The notes below the pieces were generated by a model, which saw only the letters and a list, made by a program, of their open reading frames with translations, was not told where the DNA came from and searched no databases. From contig CABSLQ010000026.1 of NCBI GenBank assembly GCA_902478605.1, positions 1 to 40,454 on the forward strand: a stretch of DNA of 40,454 bases, in the 5' to 3' direction. Shown here piece by piece: positions 17,230 through 27,259 of the stretch. Each line of letters begins with the position of its first letter. Position 1 is the stretch's first letter. Both the position numbers and the translations under genes were made by a program. The stretch comes from an uncultured Oscillospiraceae bacterium. GTDB taxonomy: Bacteria; Bacillota; Clostridia; Oscillospirales; Acutalibacteraceae.

Positions 17230-20200
17230 ATGGGCCGATATCGTTTTAAAGCGTTGCTCAGTATGGGCCTGGCTGCGGCGCTTATCTTATCGCTGCTGCC
17301 GTCGTCCGGTCTGCCGGCATCTGCGGAGCCCGACTACACGGTTGAAGCCAGCGGCGGCGATTATACGAATGGGCAAGGACAGCAAGTCCCAAGCAAATTT
17401 GACAACGAGAAAATCGGCGGACGTCATGCGGATAACCTGCTTGCAGGAAGGAAGCTGCTCTCTGCGGAGAGGCAGTTCGACGGCCAGTGGCAGACATTAG
17501 CTGTTGACGAGACAGAACAGATGCGTTGGATCAACGGACAATTGCAGGATGAAAGTATCATTACGCTCGGTGGAAATGATGCCAATGACACATGCCGGTT
17601 TGTCTACGATCTGGGAAAGCCCTGCACGATAACCGAGTTTCTGGTCATAGGAGCCAAAGGACAGGTTGCCGGGCAGAATGGCGATTGGCATGAGGAATAT
17701 ACCATTTCATTTGCCAATAGCGCGCAGGCGCTGTTTACTGCGGACGCAAACAAAATTCTTGTGCATAACAATAAGACGAGCTCCGACACCAATCCCTCCT
17801 ATGCAAAGGAAATTTTATTTAAGGCTAATGAGAGCACAAGTTGGACGGGACAATATATCGGCGTTGAAATTAACGGCTATGGCGGTATTTGGATCGACGA
17901 GCTGGCCGCTTATGGACCGGCCCCCGGCGGCTACGATGTGGCGATCACAGGCCTTGACACCGCATATCTCCAGATGCGGCCCAACCTGTTATCCAAAGGC
18001 AACCTGGTTTCTGCCCAACAGCAAACGGACGGCGGCTGGGCGGATTTGCTGGCGGATAACGCGAAACAGGAAGAGCTGGCGGCCTGGACAGACGGGGCCG
18101 TGGGCCGTCAGGCGGGGCTGGGCTCCGACAAGACGAGCCGGGTTGTCTACGCTCTGGGAGAAGCGAAGGATATCCGGGAGCTGCTGGCCATAGGCGCCCC
18201 GAACGATACGGTCTCGGGCGGCTGGTGGCACAAGGGCTATAAGGCATACGTTGCCGACAATCAGGAAAACCTGTTCAATGCCGCGAATCTGGTTGTTTCC
18301 CACAGCAATGTAGAAAGCAGCAGCCAGGGAGATACCACGGATATCCGGAAGGGGACATATTACCAGAGGGATTTTTCTTTCCGGGCGGAACAAGCCTGGA
18401 GGGGCCGCTTTGTCGGATTTGAAATAGAAGGCGGCGGCGGGAATCTCTGCCTCGACGAGCTGGCCGCCTATGAGACCGCGCTGCCCGCTTCCGCCTATAC
18501 GGCGACGGCGGCGGCGCTGGCCATGGACGGACTGACGGCGCGCATACAGGCCGCTGACGGAAGGAATATCCTGAAAAACAAGCCGGTTACAGCAAAACGG
18601 GCGGACAGCGGCGAAGCATGGGCGCCGAATGAAGGCGAATATACGGCGAGTGCGCTGACCGACGGCTTTGCCAACAATGCAGTGAATGTGGGAGACAGGA
18701 TAAAATATCCGCTGCGTTTTCAGTTTGACCTGGAGGGCGCATACAAGGTATCGGAAATTACACTTTTTGCTCATCCGGATAGTCCCGGCCCAAGCCATCG
18801 GAACTATAAGATTTCCATTGCCGATAAAGAGGAGGAGCTTTTTACAAAGAACCAAAAAGCCCTGCTTTACTGTGACAACCAGGGGAAGCTGGTCAACTAC
18901 CGGAATCAGAGTGACAACACTGTCTTTACCTTCGCCTGTGAAGAGAACAAGGAAACCACCGGCCGGTGGATAGGCGTACAGATCCAGGGCGACCATTATG
19001 ACGGCGGCCATATTCGTTTGAGTGAAATCGCGGTTTTTGGGGAGGATGCGACGCCCCGTGATTACACAGTGTCGGCGGAGAAAGTCACAGATGACAAGGA
19101 GTTGGGAGAACGGGTCGAGGCCAGCTTCGCGGATAATGTGCTGAAGGGGAAGCCCGCCTCGGCGGCCAAAGCGTCGGATGGCAGCGCGTGGACGGAAGGG
19201 CACAATGCGCAGGAGTGGACCGACGGCCGTTACAATTTTCCCATAAACGTGGGACAGACCACGGACTCCCCGCTGCGGTTTGTGTTCGACGCGGGCAGCC
19301 GGCATAAAATATCCGAGATTCTGCTTTTTGCGCATAACGGAAACAGCGGGCCCAACCACAGGCGCTATACAATTTCTATCGCGGACGAGGAAACGGATCT
19401 GTTCACGGAAAACGCGAACGCAACGATCAACTACACCAATCCGGGCGACCAGAATGTGTTTTCGTTTGCCTATGAGGATGAGGCGAAGAGGCCGGAGGGC
19501 CGGTGGATTGGCCTGGAGATCCATGGGGCCAGCGATGCCGGCGGCAACATCCAAATGCGGGAAATCGCGGTTTTTGGCGAAAATCTCGAGCCCCCGACCT
19601 ATGAGGTTGTGAGCGAGGGGCTGGACGAGGCGTATGTCAACAACCGGCACAGCGTCAGCCTTCTGCGCGGCAAGCTGTTTACCGCACAGAGGCTGGAGCA
19701 GGATGCGTGGACGGAATGGCGCGTCGGCGACGATGTGAAGCGATTCTGGACCAACGGCGTCCTAGGCGATACGAACCATTTGTGGGAGGGGCCGGGCCGC
19801 TTTGTCTATGATCTGGAAAAGAGCGGCCCGATTACCGAGGTGGTGCTCATGGCCGCCACGGGCCAGGACCAAGCCGGCAACCAGTTCTCCGGCAATCAGC
19901 ACCAAAGCTATCGGATTTCGATTGCCGATACCCCGGCCGCTCTCTTTACGGAAGCGGCGGCAGAGGACATCACGTATCAGAATGTGCGCAACGCTGCGGG
20001 GCTTTCCTTCCGGTTCCTGGAGGGGCAGGCACCTGCGGGACGGTATATCGGCGTGGAAATCCACGGGCCCTCCTGGGGCGCCAACAACATCTGGATGGAC
20101 GAGGTGGCCGTTTATGACGGCACACCGCCTCCGCCCGTTCCCGAGACGCACGCGGTCTATGACGTCAAAACCACCGGCGTCACCAGCGCGTGGCTGAGTG

Positions 20201-21324
20201 AAAGGAAATACGATAACCTGCTGCTGGGATTAACGCCCAAGCTGACCACCGATCTGAATCAGGAGGCCAAGTTTGAGGGCAGCAATGAATGGAATCTGGT
20301 GGACGGGCAGATCTATGCCGAGAGCCATGCCGATTACCTCTCGCCCAATGGGGACAATGAGCCGATAAGCTTCACGTATGATTTGCTGCAATCGGTTCCC
20401 ATCGACGAATTTGTGATTGTGCATTATTGGTTCGCGGACGGCGTCGATTTCACGACGCAGGAATACGAGCTGTATATCGGCGATGATCGGGATACCCTGT
20501 ATACAGCGGCGAACCGGGCGGTCTATTACAACAACCGCGGCCGGTATAACCCGGCGGTTCCCTACAGCGGGACGCAGCAGAGATTTATCTTTAAGGAAGA
20601 GGACGGCGTGGGCAAGCCCGTCGGCCGGTATATCGGCCTGCGCGTGATCAATATATCGGGCGCCGACAAACGCGGCCGTCTGGATCAGCTGGCTGTCTAT
20701 TCCAACGGGGTGAAGCCCAAGGACGCGGCAGTAGCCCAGAGCTTTGAGGACGCGGCCTCCGGGGTCAGGGTTTCGATCCTGCGCAGCCGCGCAGACGATC
20801 TGTTCAGCGGGGCGGCGGGCCTTCGCATACGCAGGGGGGAGATTCCGGCGCAGGCGCAGGCGGCGGCCGGCAGCGCACATTTGAAGCTGCTGGACAGCGC
20901 CCTTACCATTGAACTGCTGGACGCCTCCGGAAATGTGCTGGGCGAGGCGGCCCTCGGCGGACGTATCGTCAAAATCGAGCTGCCTATGCCGGAGAAAAGC
21001 CGCGCCGCGGGAAAACGGCTTTGCCGTGTTCTTGACGGGGAACTGCAGGAGCTTCCCTATACGTTTTTCGGCGATGCATCTGTGACCACTTACCTGCGCG
21101 GAAGCTTGGGGACGCTGGCTGTTTTTGAAGATATGCTGCGCGGCGCCGTCCTGCCCGGCGCGGCGGACATCGGCGGCGATTACGGCAATTTGAACGGCGA
21201 TAAGGAGCCGGGCGGCGAGACGCCGCCTACCGGCGTTCCCGTTTCCTGGCTGCTGGCGCTTCCGCCGGCTGCGCTCACCGCTATGGGAATATTCAGGAAA
21301 AGACGAGGAGGGGGCCAAAAATGA
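17230..21324 (+). CDS. Giant surface protein with six discoidin-like repeats and a PPTG-type anchor
   Basis: 1364 aa, exported (signal peptide at 1-33). Six consecutive modules of about 180 residues follow. Each carries a [L/R]F.YDL-type strand, a TISxAD.xxxLFT segment and a closing GR[YW]IG[VL]EI.G....xxE[IL]A[VA][YF]G signature, which resembles F5/8-type (discoidin) carbohydrate-binding folds. Modules 3 and 4 are the most alike (FAHxxxSGPxHR, then YxISIAD). The last 40 residues read TPPTGVPVSW, a hydrophobic helix and RKRR, like a sortase sorting signal with a non-standard motif. No catalytic domain is visible. Probable role: capturing a polysaccharide at the wall for the GH26-like enzyme encoded just downstream with a 4-bp overlap. 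Confidence 0.8.
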   Translation: MGRYRFKALLSMGLAAALILSLLPSSGLPASAEPDYTVEASGGDYTNGQGQQVPSKFDNEKIGGRHADNLLAGRKLLSAERQFDGQWQTLAVDETEQMRWINGQLQDESIITLGGNDANDTCRFVYDLGKPCTITEFLVIGAKGQVAGQNGDWHEEYTISFANSAQALFTADANKILVHNNKTSSDTNPSYAKEILFKANESTSWTGQYIGVEINGYGGIWIDELAAYGPAPGGYDVAITGLDTAYLQMRPNLLSKGNLVSAQQQTDGGWADLLADNAKQEELAAWTDGAVGRQAGLGSDKTSRVVYALGEAKDIRELLAIGAPNDTVSGGWWHKGYKAYVADNQENLFNAANLVVSHSNVESSSQGDTTDIRKGTYYQRDFSFRAEQAWRGRFVGFEIEGGGGNLCLDELAAYETALPASAYTATAAALAMDGLTARIQAADGRNILKNKPVTAKRADSGEAWAPNEGEYTASALTDGFANNAVNVGDRIKYPLRFQFDLEGAYKVSEITLFAHPDSPGPSHRNYKISIADKEEELFTKNQKALLYCDNQGKLVNYRNQSDNTVFTFACEENKETTGRWIGVQIQGDHYDGGHIRLSEIAVFGEDATPRDYTVSAEKVTDDKELGERVEASFADNVLKGKPASAAKASDGSAWTEGHNAQEWTDGRYNFPINVGQTTDSPLRFVFDAGSRHKISEILLFAHNGNSGPNHRRYTISIADEETDLFTENANATINYTNPGDQNVFSFAYEDEAKRPEGRWIGLEIHGASDAGGNIQMREIAVFGENLEPPTYEVVSEGLDEAYVNNRHSVSLLRGKLFTAQRLEQDAWTEWRVGDDVKRFWTNGVLGDTNHLWEGPGRFVYDLEKSGPITEVVLMAATGQDQAGNQFSGNQHQSYRISIADTPAALFTEAAAEDITYQNVRNAAGLSFRFLEGQAPAGRYIGVEIHGPSWGANNIWMDEVAVYDGTPPPPVPETHAVYDVKTTGVTSAWLSERKYDNLLLGLTPKLTTDLNQEAKFEGSNEWNLVDGQIYAESHADYLSPNGDNEPISFTYDLLQSVPIDEFVIVHYWFADGVDFTTQEYELYIGDDRDTLYTAANRAVYYNNRGRYNPAVPYSGTQQRFIFKEEDGVGKPVGRYIGLRVINISGADKRGRLDQLAVYSNGVKPKDAAVAQSFEDAASGVRVSILRSRADDLFSGAAGLRIRRGEIPAQAQAAAGSAHLKLLDSALTIELLDASGNVLGEAALGGRIVKIELPMPEKSRAAGKRLCRVLDGELQELPYTFFGDASVTTYLRGSLGTLAVFEDMLRGAVLPGAADIGGDYGNLNGDKEPGGETPPTGVPVSWLLALPPAALTAMGIFRKRRGGGQK

Positions 21325-23564
21325 AACGTTCAGGTAAAGTCTTTACTGCCCTGATCGGGATATTGCTGGCGGGAAGCCTGGCAGCCGGCCTGGCGGCAGT
21401 GGCCGCGCCCGCGGCCAGTACGGCGCAGGCGGGCACGGCGGCGGACGGCCCGGCGAACCCCAACGCCAGCCAAGCGGCGCGGAATATACTGAATTATCTG
21501 CGGGACGTCTCCTTTTCAGAACAGACGATCCTGGGGGCCTTCGACTGGCCGGATACCAACGGATACGGCGGGAAATCCCCCGAAAATTTCCGGGATCACC
21601 ATCAATACATCGAGAAGGAATATGATTTTCAGGTCGGTATGCTGGGCCTGCATTTCCCGCTGAAAAACAACACCTCTACAACCTACGAATTCGATTACAC
21701 GTTGGAGCAGGCGGAAAAGGCATACAGCGAGGGCCGGATTCTGATCATGCATTTCAGCAACCAGTGGGAATACATTTTCATTGAAAAATACGGCGATTTG
21801 TATCAGAGCAACCCCAATATGTTTTTGCGCCACTTTGACAGCAGCTATGCCGAACGCGACAGGGATCTGTATAATGACTATATGGCCATTGTCAAGCAGT
21901 GGGGCGATGGGCTCGAAAAACTGCAGGACAGAGGCATCACGGTGTTGTTCCGTGCATTTGGCGAAATGACCAACCACCCCTGCTTCCGTGCGTATTCCAA
22001 GGAGGGCAAGGAGCATTTTAAAAACATCTGGCGCCAGCTGTTCGCTTATCTGGTGGAGGAACGCGGGCTGAACAACATCCTCTTTGGGTATACGCCGCTT
22101 ATTCCGGGTTCCAAAAACAACACCCATCTGGATACGGATGGCTTTGGCTATTATCCCGGGGACGATGTGGTGGATGTCCTCTGTCCCACCATGTATCCAA
22201 ACGGCGGGAACGGGCTGGAGGAATATTGGCAGTGGGGCTGGGATTACAGCAATTATATTGCCACCGGCAAACCCTTCGGTATATCCGAGCTGGGGCTTTC
22301 CGCCAATGGGGATCATACGACCAGCCTTCCCTCCGCCTCCATGAAAGCGGATTACGGGCGGTTTATGAATGAATTAAAGCTAAAAATGCCGCGGACCAGT
22401 TTCATCGTCCTGTGGACCGATACGCTGCTCTATCCGTCGGCCACCAATGTGGAGCCGTTTCTGAACGATCCCCGGGTGGTATCGCTGGAGGAGATCCCGG
22501 GGCTGTCCAGCGGCACGTATGCGCCTGTCGGCGATATCGTGACCTACAGCGGGACGGATTTTGGCGGCGAGAAGAGGCAGACGCTGTCGGACGGGCGCTA
22601 TTCGCAGGCGCAGCTGAAAAAGGCCGGATTTGATCCGGCGAAGGCGGCCTCGCTGCGTATGGCGGGCGACAGGGCGATCACCTTCTATAAGGAGGACGGC
22701 TGTCAGGGCGAGGGCTGGATGTTCCTGGGCGATGTACCGTCGCTGGCGGCCTATGGCTTTGACGGCAGCAAGGTGAAATCGGTAGAGATAAAGGCTTTGG
22801 ATCGGAATCCGGTTTCCACGGGAAAGCCAGCCCAGGCCAGCGTGGCCGCCGAGGACGCCGCCCTGGCCAACGATGGGGAATGGACCAGCTGGGATACCGC
22901 GGAGGGCACCGGTTCCTGGGTGTCGATCGATTTGCAGGGCCTCTATCTGCTCAACCGCTGGAAGGTGGAGCATGGCAACACGATTGACCGCGGCGTCAAA
23001 ACCAATACCTGTGACTATCGTTTGCAATACAGTATGGACGGCAGAAACTGGAAGGACGCCGACGTGGTCATGGGCAACTGGTATGACAGCACCACCCGCG
23101 ACATAGCGCAGATACGGGCGCGGTATGTCCGCCTGTACATCGACAGGCCGAACAGTGAGACGGAGGAGCTGTACCAGTCCTATGCCAGCATTGTGGACTG
23201 GGGCGTTTATGGCGTTCAGATAGCGCCGGCAATCGTCAATACCGAGCCCTCTTCCACCACGGAAGCCGCCCGTACGAACAGCGTCCGTACAGAAGCCCCG
23301 GTTATTCCTGCCGAGCCGGACGCAACCGAAAGCGAGCCGGAGACAACCGATACAGCAGAAGGCACTTCGGGAGAAGGTACTTCGGGCGAGAGCAGTACGA
23401 CCGCTCCGGGCCAAGCAACAAGCGTGGCCACATCGGATCGGCAGACCGGTAATATGCCGGAGAAACGGCCGGTTTTGCCTTGGATTATCGGCGGGGCTGT
23501 TCTGCTGGTGGCTACCGGCGGGGTAACGTTCCTGCTTGTATGGAGACGGAAAGCCGCAAAATAG
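21321..23564 (+). CDS. Membrane-anchored GH26-like glycoside hydrolase with crystallin and CBM32-type modules
   Basis: Exported 747-aa enzyme. A signal peptide is followed by a GH26-like TIM barrel at about 50-395, a two-motif beta/gamma-crystallin-like domain at about 403-492 (VTYSGTDFGGEKRQTL; ITFYKEDGCQGEGWMFLGD) and an F5/8-type C (CBM32-like) domain at about 495-635. A Ser/Thr/Glu-rich stalk and a C-terminal membrane helix ending in RRKAAK complete the protein. Likely catalytic residues are E215 (RAFGE) and E323 (GISELG). Their spacing of 108 equals that of E212 and E320 in Cellvibrio Man26A. The His that normally precedes the acid/base is Gly214 here, so mannanase activity should not be assumed. 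It should cut polymer at the cell surface. Confidence 0.78.
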   Translation: MKRSGKVFTALIGILLAGSLAAGLAAVAAPAASTAQAGTAADGPANPNASQAARNILNYLRDVSFSEQTILGAFDWPDTNGYGGKSPENFRDHHQYIEKEYDFQVGMLGLHFPLKNNTSTTYEFDYTLEQAEKAYSEGRILIMHFSNQWEYIFIEKYGDLYQSNPNMFLRHFDSSYAERDRDLYNDYMAIVKQWGDGLEKLQDRGITVLFRAFGEMTNHPCFRAYSKEGKEHFKNIWRQLFAYLVEERGLNNILFGYTPLIPGSKNNTHLDTDGFGYYPGDDVVDVLCPTMYPNGGNGLEEYWQWGWDYSNYIATGKPFGISELGLSANGDHTTSLPSASMKADYGRFMNELKLKMPRTSFIVLWTDTLLYPSATNVEPFLNDPRVVSLEEIPGLSSGTYAPVGDIVTYSGTDFGGEKRQTLSDGRYSQAQLKKAGFDPAKAASLRMAGDRAITFYKEDGCQGEGWMFLGDVPSLAAYGFDGSKVKSVEIKALDRNPVSTGKPAQASVAAEDAALANDGEWTSWDTAEGTGSWVSIDLQGLYLLNRWKVEHGNTIDRGVKTNTCDYRLQYSMDGRNWKDADVVMGNWYDSTTRDIAQIRARYVRLYIDRPNSETEELYQSYASIVDWGVYGVQIAPAIVNTEPSSTTEAARTNSVRTEAPVIPAEPDATESEPETTDTAEGTSGEGTSGESSTTAPGQATSVATSDRQTGNMPEKRPVLPWIIGGAVLLVATGGVTFLLVWRRKAAK

Positions 23565-23604
23565 ATACCGATGGATACCCAATGCTCCGGATAGGCAGGA
23601 GCAC

Positions 23605-23637
23605 AGCCGCTTAACTGTGTTGCCGGATAAGGCGGCT
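23605..23637 (+). repeat. Intergenic stem-loop between surface and cytoplasmic gene blocks
   Basis: 23605-23613 pairs with 23628-23637 (GC-rich, one bulged G). Only three T residues follow, so it is at best a weak attenuator or a processing hairpin. It separates the exported-protein genes from the cytoplasmic enzyme genes, where a drop in expression would make sense. Confidence 0.35.
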
Positions 23638-23663
23638 TTCGGAGAAAAGAAAGAAGGGACTAT

Positions 23664-25940
23664 ATGGAGTATCCTATCCTGTTCATCCGCGCGGGAGCAC
23701 AGCGCAATGAGATGGATCATCCGGTTTCAGCGCCGTATATGCGGCGGGCATTTTCCATCAAGGAGATTCCGGCGGCCGCGCCGCTGGAAATTACGGCGGC
23801 CGGGTTTTATGAACTGTTTATCAACGGGAAGCGGATCACCCGGGGGATGATGGCGCCCTATATCAGCAATCCGGACGATGCACTGTATGTGGACACCTAT
23901 GATCTGCGGCCTTATCTGCATGTGGGGGAGAACGTGCTGGGCTTATTGCTGGGAAACGGCTTGGTCAATTCGCCTAACTCGGGACCTTCCGAATTCACCA
24001 CGGCCCGGTTCCGTGCCGCGCCGTCCGTGGCGCTGCGGCTGCAGCTGGGGGAAACGGTCATCCAATCGGATGCCTCCTTCCGTACAGCGCCGTCGCCTGT
24101 TTTATCCGACGATTACCGGGGCGGCGAAAGCTATGATGCCCGGCGGGAGCTGCCGGGATGGGCGGAGCCGGGCTACGACGACAGCGGCTGGGCGTTTGCC
24201 GAGGAAGCACCGCCGCCGCGCGGAGAGCTTATCCCCAACATCGCGAATCCCATTGTGGTAATCGGTGAAAGACAGCCGGTTTCTGTCGAGCGGGCGGGGG
24301 ATACCTATTTGTATGACTTCGGCGTCAACAGCGCCGGCGTGTGCCGTTTGCGCATACGCGGGGCGCAGGCCGGGCAGAAAATCACGCTGTACCATCGTGA
24401 AAGGCTGTGGCCCAACGGCCTGTCGGAAGAGGACAGCCAGTACAAGGAGCCGGATTTCGATTATGGGCAGACCGACTGTTATATCTGTAAGGGCGGCGAG
24501 ATGGAGGAATGGACGCCCCGGTTTACCTATCATGGGTTCTCCTATGTGGAGGTGGCCGGCCTGACGCCGGAGCAGGCGGCGCCCGATGCGCTGCTCTATC
24601 AGGAGCTGTCCACTGACATGCGGGAGCGGGGCGGCTTCCGCTGCTCCAATGCGATCGCCAATGCGGTCTGCGATATCACCCTGCGCTCTGCGCGTTCCAA
24701 CTTTCAGCATTATCTGACCGATTGTCCCCACCGGGAGAAAAACGGCTGGACGGCGGATGCCGCACTTTCTACAGAGAATATCCTGCTGTTTCTGGAGCCG
24801 GATAACAATTTCCGGCAGTGGATGCAGATGCTCCGCAAGGCGCAGGCGGAGCAGGGCGGGCTGCCGGGTATCGTCCCCACCAGCGGCCATGCCTATACGC
24901 ACCTGAATGGCCCGGCCTGGGACTGTGCGGTTATCTGGGTGCCGTACTATCTGTGGAAATACCGGGGCGATCTTGCCGTTGTGCGGGAAAACGCCCATGC
25001 CATGCTGCGGTATCTGGAATATCTGACCACCCGCGTCCGTGAGGACGGGCTGGTGGCCTTTGGCTTGGGGGACTGGAGCCATGCCGGGCGCGGTGCATGG
25101 CTGTTTAAAGCACCGGTGGAATTGACCGATACCGTTACCTGTATGGATATGTGCGCCAAAGCGGCCGTCCTTTTTGAGGCGGCCGGCCGGCCCTTACAGG
25201 CCGCGTTTGCCCGCAGCTTTTATGATCAGCTGCGCGCCGCCGCTCGTAAAAGGCTGCTCGATTTTCAAACGGCAACGGTGCTCGGCAATTGCCAGACGTC
25301 GCAGGCTATGGCGATCCACTACAATTTGTTCGAACCGGGAGAGAAGTCGGCGGCCTTTGCACGGCTGGTAGAAATGATTGAGAGGGATGGCGGCGTTATG
25401 GACGTCGGCGTCCTCGGCGGGCGGGTTCTGTTCCATGTGCTGGCGGAGTTTGGTAAGGCGGAGTTGGCGTTCAGACTGATCACGCAGCCGGACTTTCCCT
25501 CCTTTGGCTGGCTGATTGCACAGGGGGCCACCACGCTGTGGGAAAATTTCATGCTGCCAAAAACAAAATGGCTGGATTCCCGCAACCACCAGTTCTGGGG
25601 GGATGTCGGCCATTGGTTCCTTCGCTGGCTGGCCGGCATCCATTACGACTGCCCGGCGCATAGGCTGGATATCCGCCCGCAGTTTATTGAGGCGCTGGAA
25701 TATGCTGAGGGATATCATCTGGCGCCCGAGGGGAAAATTTTTGTCCGCTGGGAGCGCGCGGCGGATGGTATTCAGCTGGATGTGGAGGTGCCGGAGGGGT
25801 TACAGGGCTATATGTTCCTGCCGGACGGCTATTCCTTTGAAGATGAACGGTATGACAGCGGCGTGTTTGTCAAGCCGGCCGCTTCGGGGCGGTATAAGCT
25901 GCTGCCTTATAAAATCGAAGGGATCAATAGGAAATCATGA
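23664..25940 (+). CDS. GH78 alpha-L-rhamnosidase, cytoplasmic
   Basis: This 758-aa enzyme is predicted to release terminal alpha-L-rhamnose from imported fragments. N-terminal beta domains at 1-310 precede an (alpha/alpha)6 barrel. D353, E358 and D365 in DCPHREKNGWTAD match the conserved acidic trio D567/E572/D579 of Bacillus sp. GL1 RhaB. E627 in GATTLWENF fits the general base. There is no signal peptide, so it acts inside the cell. The ATG at 23664 follows an AGAAGGGA site. It ends with a 4-bp ATGA overlap with the beta-helix gene. Confidence 0.88.
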   Translation: MEYPILFIRAGAQRNEMDHPVSAPYMRRAFSIKEIPAAAPLEITAAGFYELFINGKRITRGMMAPYISNPDDALYVDTYDLRPYLHVGENVLGLLLGNGLVNSPNSGPSEFTTARFRAAPSVALRLQLGETVIQSDASFRTAPSPVLSDDYRGGESYDARRELPGWAEPGYDDSGWAFAEEAPPPRGELIPNIANPIVVIGERQPVSVERAGDTYLYDFGVNSAGVCRLRIRGAQAGQKITLYHRERLWPNGLSEEDSQYKEPDFDYGQTDCYICKGGEMEEWTPRFTYHGFSYVEVAGLTPEQAAPDALLYQELSTDMRERGGFRCSNAIANAVCDITLRSARSNFQHYLTDCPHREKNGWTADAALSTENILLFLEPDNNFRQWMQMLRKAQAEQGGLPGIVPTSGHAYTHLNGPAWDCAVIWVPYYLWKYRGDLAVVRENAHAMLRYLEYLTTRVREDGLVAFGLGDWSHAGRGAWLFKAPVELTDTVTCMDMCAKAAVLFEAAGRPLQAAFARSFYDQLRAAARKRLLDFQTATVLGNCQTSQAMAIHYNLFEPGEKSAAFARLVEMIERDGGVMDVGVLGGRVLFHVLAEFGKAELAFRLITQPDFPSFGWLIAQGATTLWENFMLPKTKWLDSRNHQFWGDVGHWFLRWLAGIHYDCPAHRLDIRPQFIEALEYAEGYHLAPEGKIFVRWERAADGIQLDVEVPEGLQGYMFLPDGYSFEDERYDSGVFVKPAASGRYKLLPYKIEGINRKS

Positions 25941-27253
25941 TATATTATGTGGATCCGGAAAAGGGCGCGGCTGGTAACGACGGCCAAAGCATATATGCAC
26001 CGCTTTCTTCTGTCAGCGGCCGCACCTTTGAACCGGGAGATACGGTATTATTCAAAAGAGGGACGGTTATCCGTTCCGCCCTGTTCCTCAGCGGCGGAAG
26101 CGAAAAGGGAGCCGTCACCTACGGTGCGTACGGAACAGGGAAAAACCCTGTTGTCAATTTGGCGATACCGGCGGGATCGCCTGCGCAATGGCAGGAGGCA
26201 CTTCCCGGCCTCTGGCGGTTTACGGATCCGATTCCCAGCGAAATGTGCAACATTGTATTCAACGATGGGGAAGCGTTTGGAAACCTGCGTTGGTCGCTGG
26301 AGGATCTGAAAAAGCCGGGAGAATGGACCTACGATCGGCTGGGATATAGTATGCAATACAAGGAGGCGGAGGCCCGCAACGGCAGCCTGTACCTGGCCTG
26401 CAGCGGCAATCCCGCTATGGTTTACCGTTCGATCGAATTGGTGGTGTGGGGTTCCAGGGCGGCTGTTTGCGCCGGACAATATACGGTGATCGAAAATCTG
26501 ACCTTTGAAAAAAGCGGCGTTCATGGCTTCAGCGCCACACAGGCCCATCATATCCATATCCGTAACTGCACCTTTCGCTGTATTGGCGGCGGCGTTTTTG
26601 ATCGGGAGCAAAGGGTACGGCTGGGGAACGCCGTGGAGTTTTGGAACGGAGCCAGCGACTGTGTGGTGGAGCACTGTGTTTTTGAAGACATCTATGATTC
26701 CGGTATTACCCATCAGGGAAACGCGCAGAGCCAGACGCCGCAGCGGTTGATTTTTCGTCACAACCTGTTCCGGCGGTGCGGCCTGGCCGCCTATGAATGG
26801 CGCGGCCCGTCATCAAAGGACATTGTGTTTGAGCATAACCGCTGTATGGAAGCGGGGGGCGCGTTTACTATGCAGGGGGAACCGGCCCCGCGCCGTACGG
26901 AGGGAATAGAATCCATTCGCGCCTGCACCTTTGTTTTAATCTGGCTGAAGGAAAAGAATCTGCCTGCGGGCGAGGTATATTGCTCCATACGAGACAACGA
27001 GTTTTGGACGGATGCCGGCTGTGAGGCGGCGATTTTTTCAACCCTGGATCCGCATGCGTATCATCAGTTTGTAATTGACAAGAACGAATACATCCAGTCT
27101 GCAGCCCAACCGCTGGCATACATATATGGCAAGAAGTATCGCTTTGAGGATTTCCAAACCTATCAGATGGAAACGGGGCAGGATCGAAATAGCCGCCTGA
27201 CAATAATCGGGGAAAAACAGTCGATACTCTGCAGTGACATAGAAAGAGAGTGA
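25937..27253 (+). CDS. Right-handed parallel beta-helix protein, pectate-lyase-like fold
   Basis: 438 aa with no signal peptide, so cytoplasmic. The middle region (about 180-330) shows the regular 22-25-residue coils of a parallel beta-helix (YTVIENLTFEKSGVHGF; HHIHIRNCTFRCIGGGVF; CVVEHCVFEDIYDSGI). The N-terminus starts like many polysaccharide-active beta-helix proteins (YYVDPEKGAAGNDG). This fold hosts lyases, GH28-type hydrolases and epimerases. No specific catalytic motif was recognised, so lyase, hydrolase and epimerase all remain open. It is translationally coupled to the GH78 gene, suggesting joint action on the same fragment. Confidence 0.7.
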   Translation: MIYYVDPEKGAAGNDGQSIYAPLSSVSGRTFEPGDTVLFKRGTVIRSALFLSGGSEKGAVTYGAYGTGKNPVVNLAIPAGSPAQWQEALPGLWRFTDPIPSEMCNIVFNDGEAFGNLRWSLEDLKKPGEWTYDRLGYSMQYKEAEARNGSLYLACSGNPAMVYRSIELVVWGSRAAVCAGQYTVIENLTFEKSGVHGFSATQAHHIHIRNCTFRCIGGGVFDREQRVRLGNAVEFWNGASDCVVEHCVFEDIYDSGITHQGNAQSQTPQRLIFRHNLFRRCGLAAYEWRGPSSKDIVFEHNRCMEAGGAFTMQGEPAPRRTEGIESIRACTFVLIWLKEKNLPAGEVYCSIRDNEFWTDAGCEAAIFSTLDPHAYHQFVIDKNEYIQSAAQPLAYIYGKKYRFEDFQTYQMETGQDRNSRLTIIGEKQSILCSDIERE

Positions 27254-27259
27254 ACAGGG

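Noticed and set aside
17989..19650. Long minus-strand open frame (553 codons) opposite the repeat surface protein
   Set aside because: It is the antisense shadow of a well-supported plus-strand gene with a signal peptide and repeats. It has no family resemblance and no ribosome site. The same applies to the long minus frames at 4928-6064, 11973-13424, 15550-16521, 20230-21318, 22380-23720 and 36080-37705.
17350..20710. Repeated sequence in the surface-protein gene considered as a DNA repeat or CRISPR array
   Set aside because: Similarity is at the protein level with modules of about 540 bp, without identical short repeats or spacers. No CRISPR array or cas gene was seen anywhere in the window.
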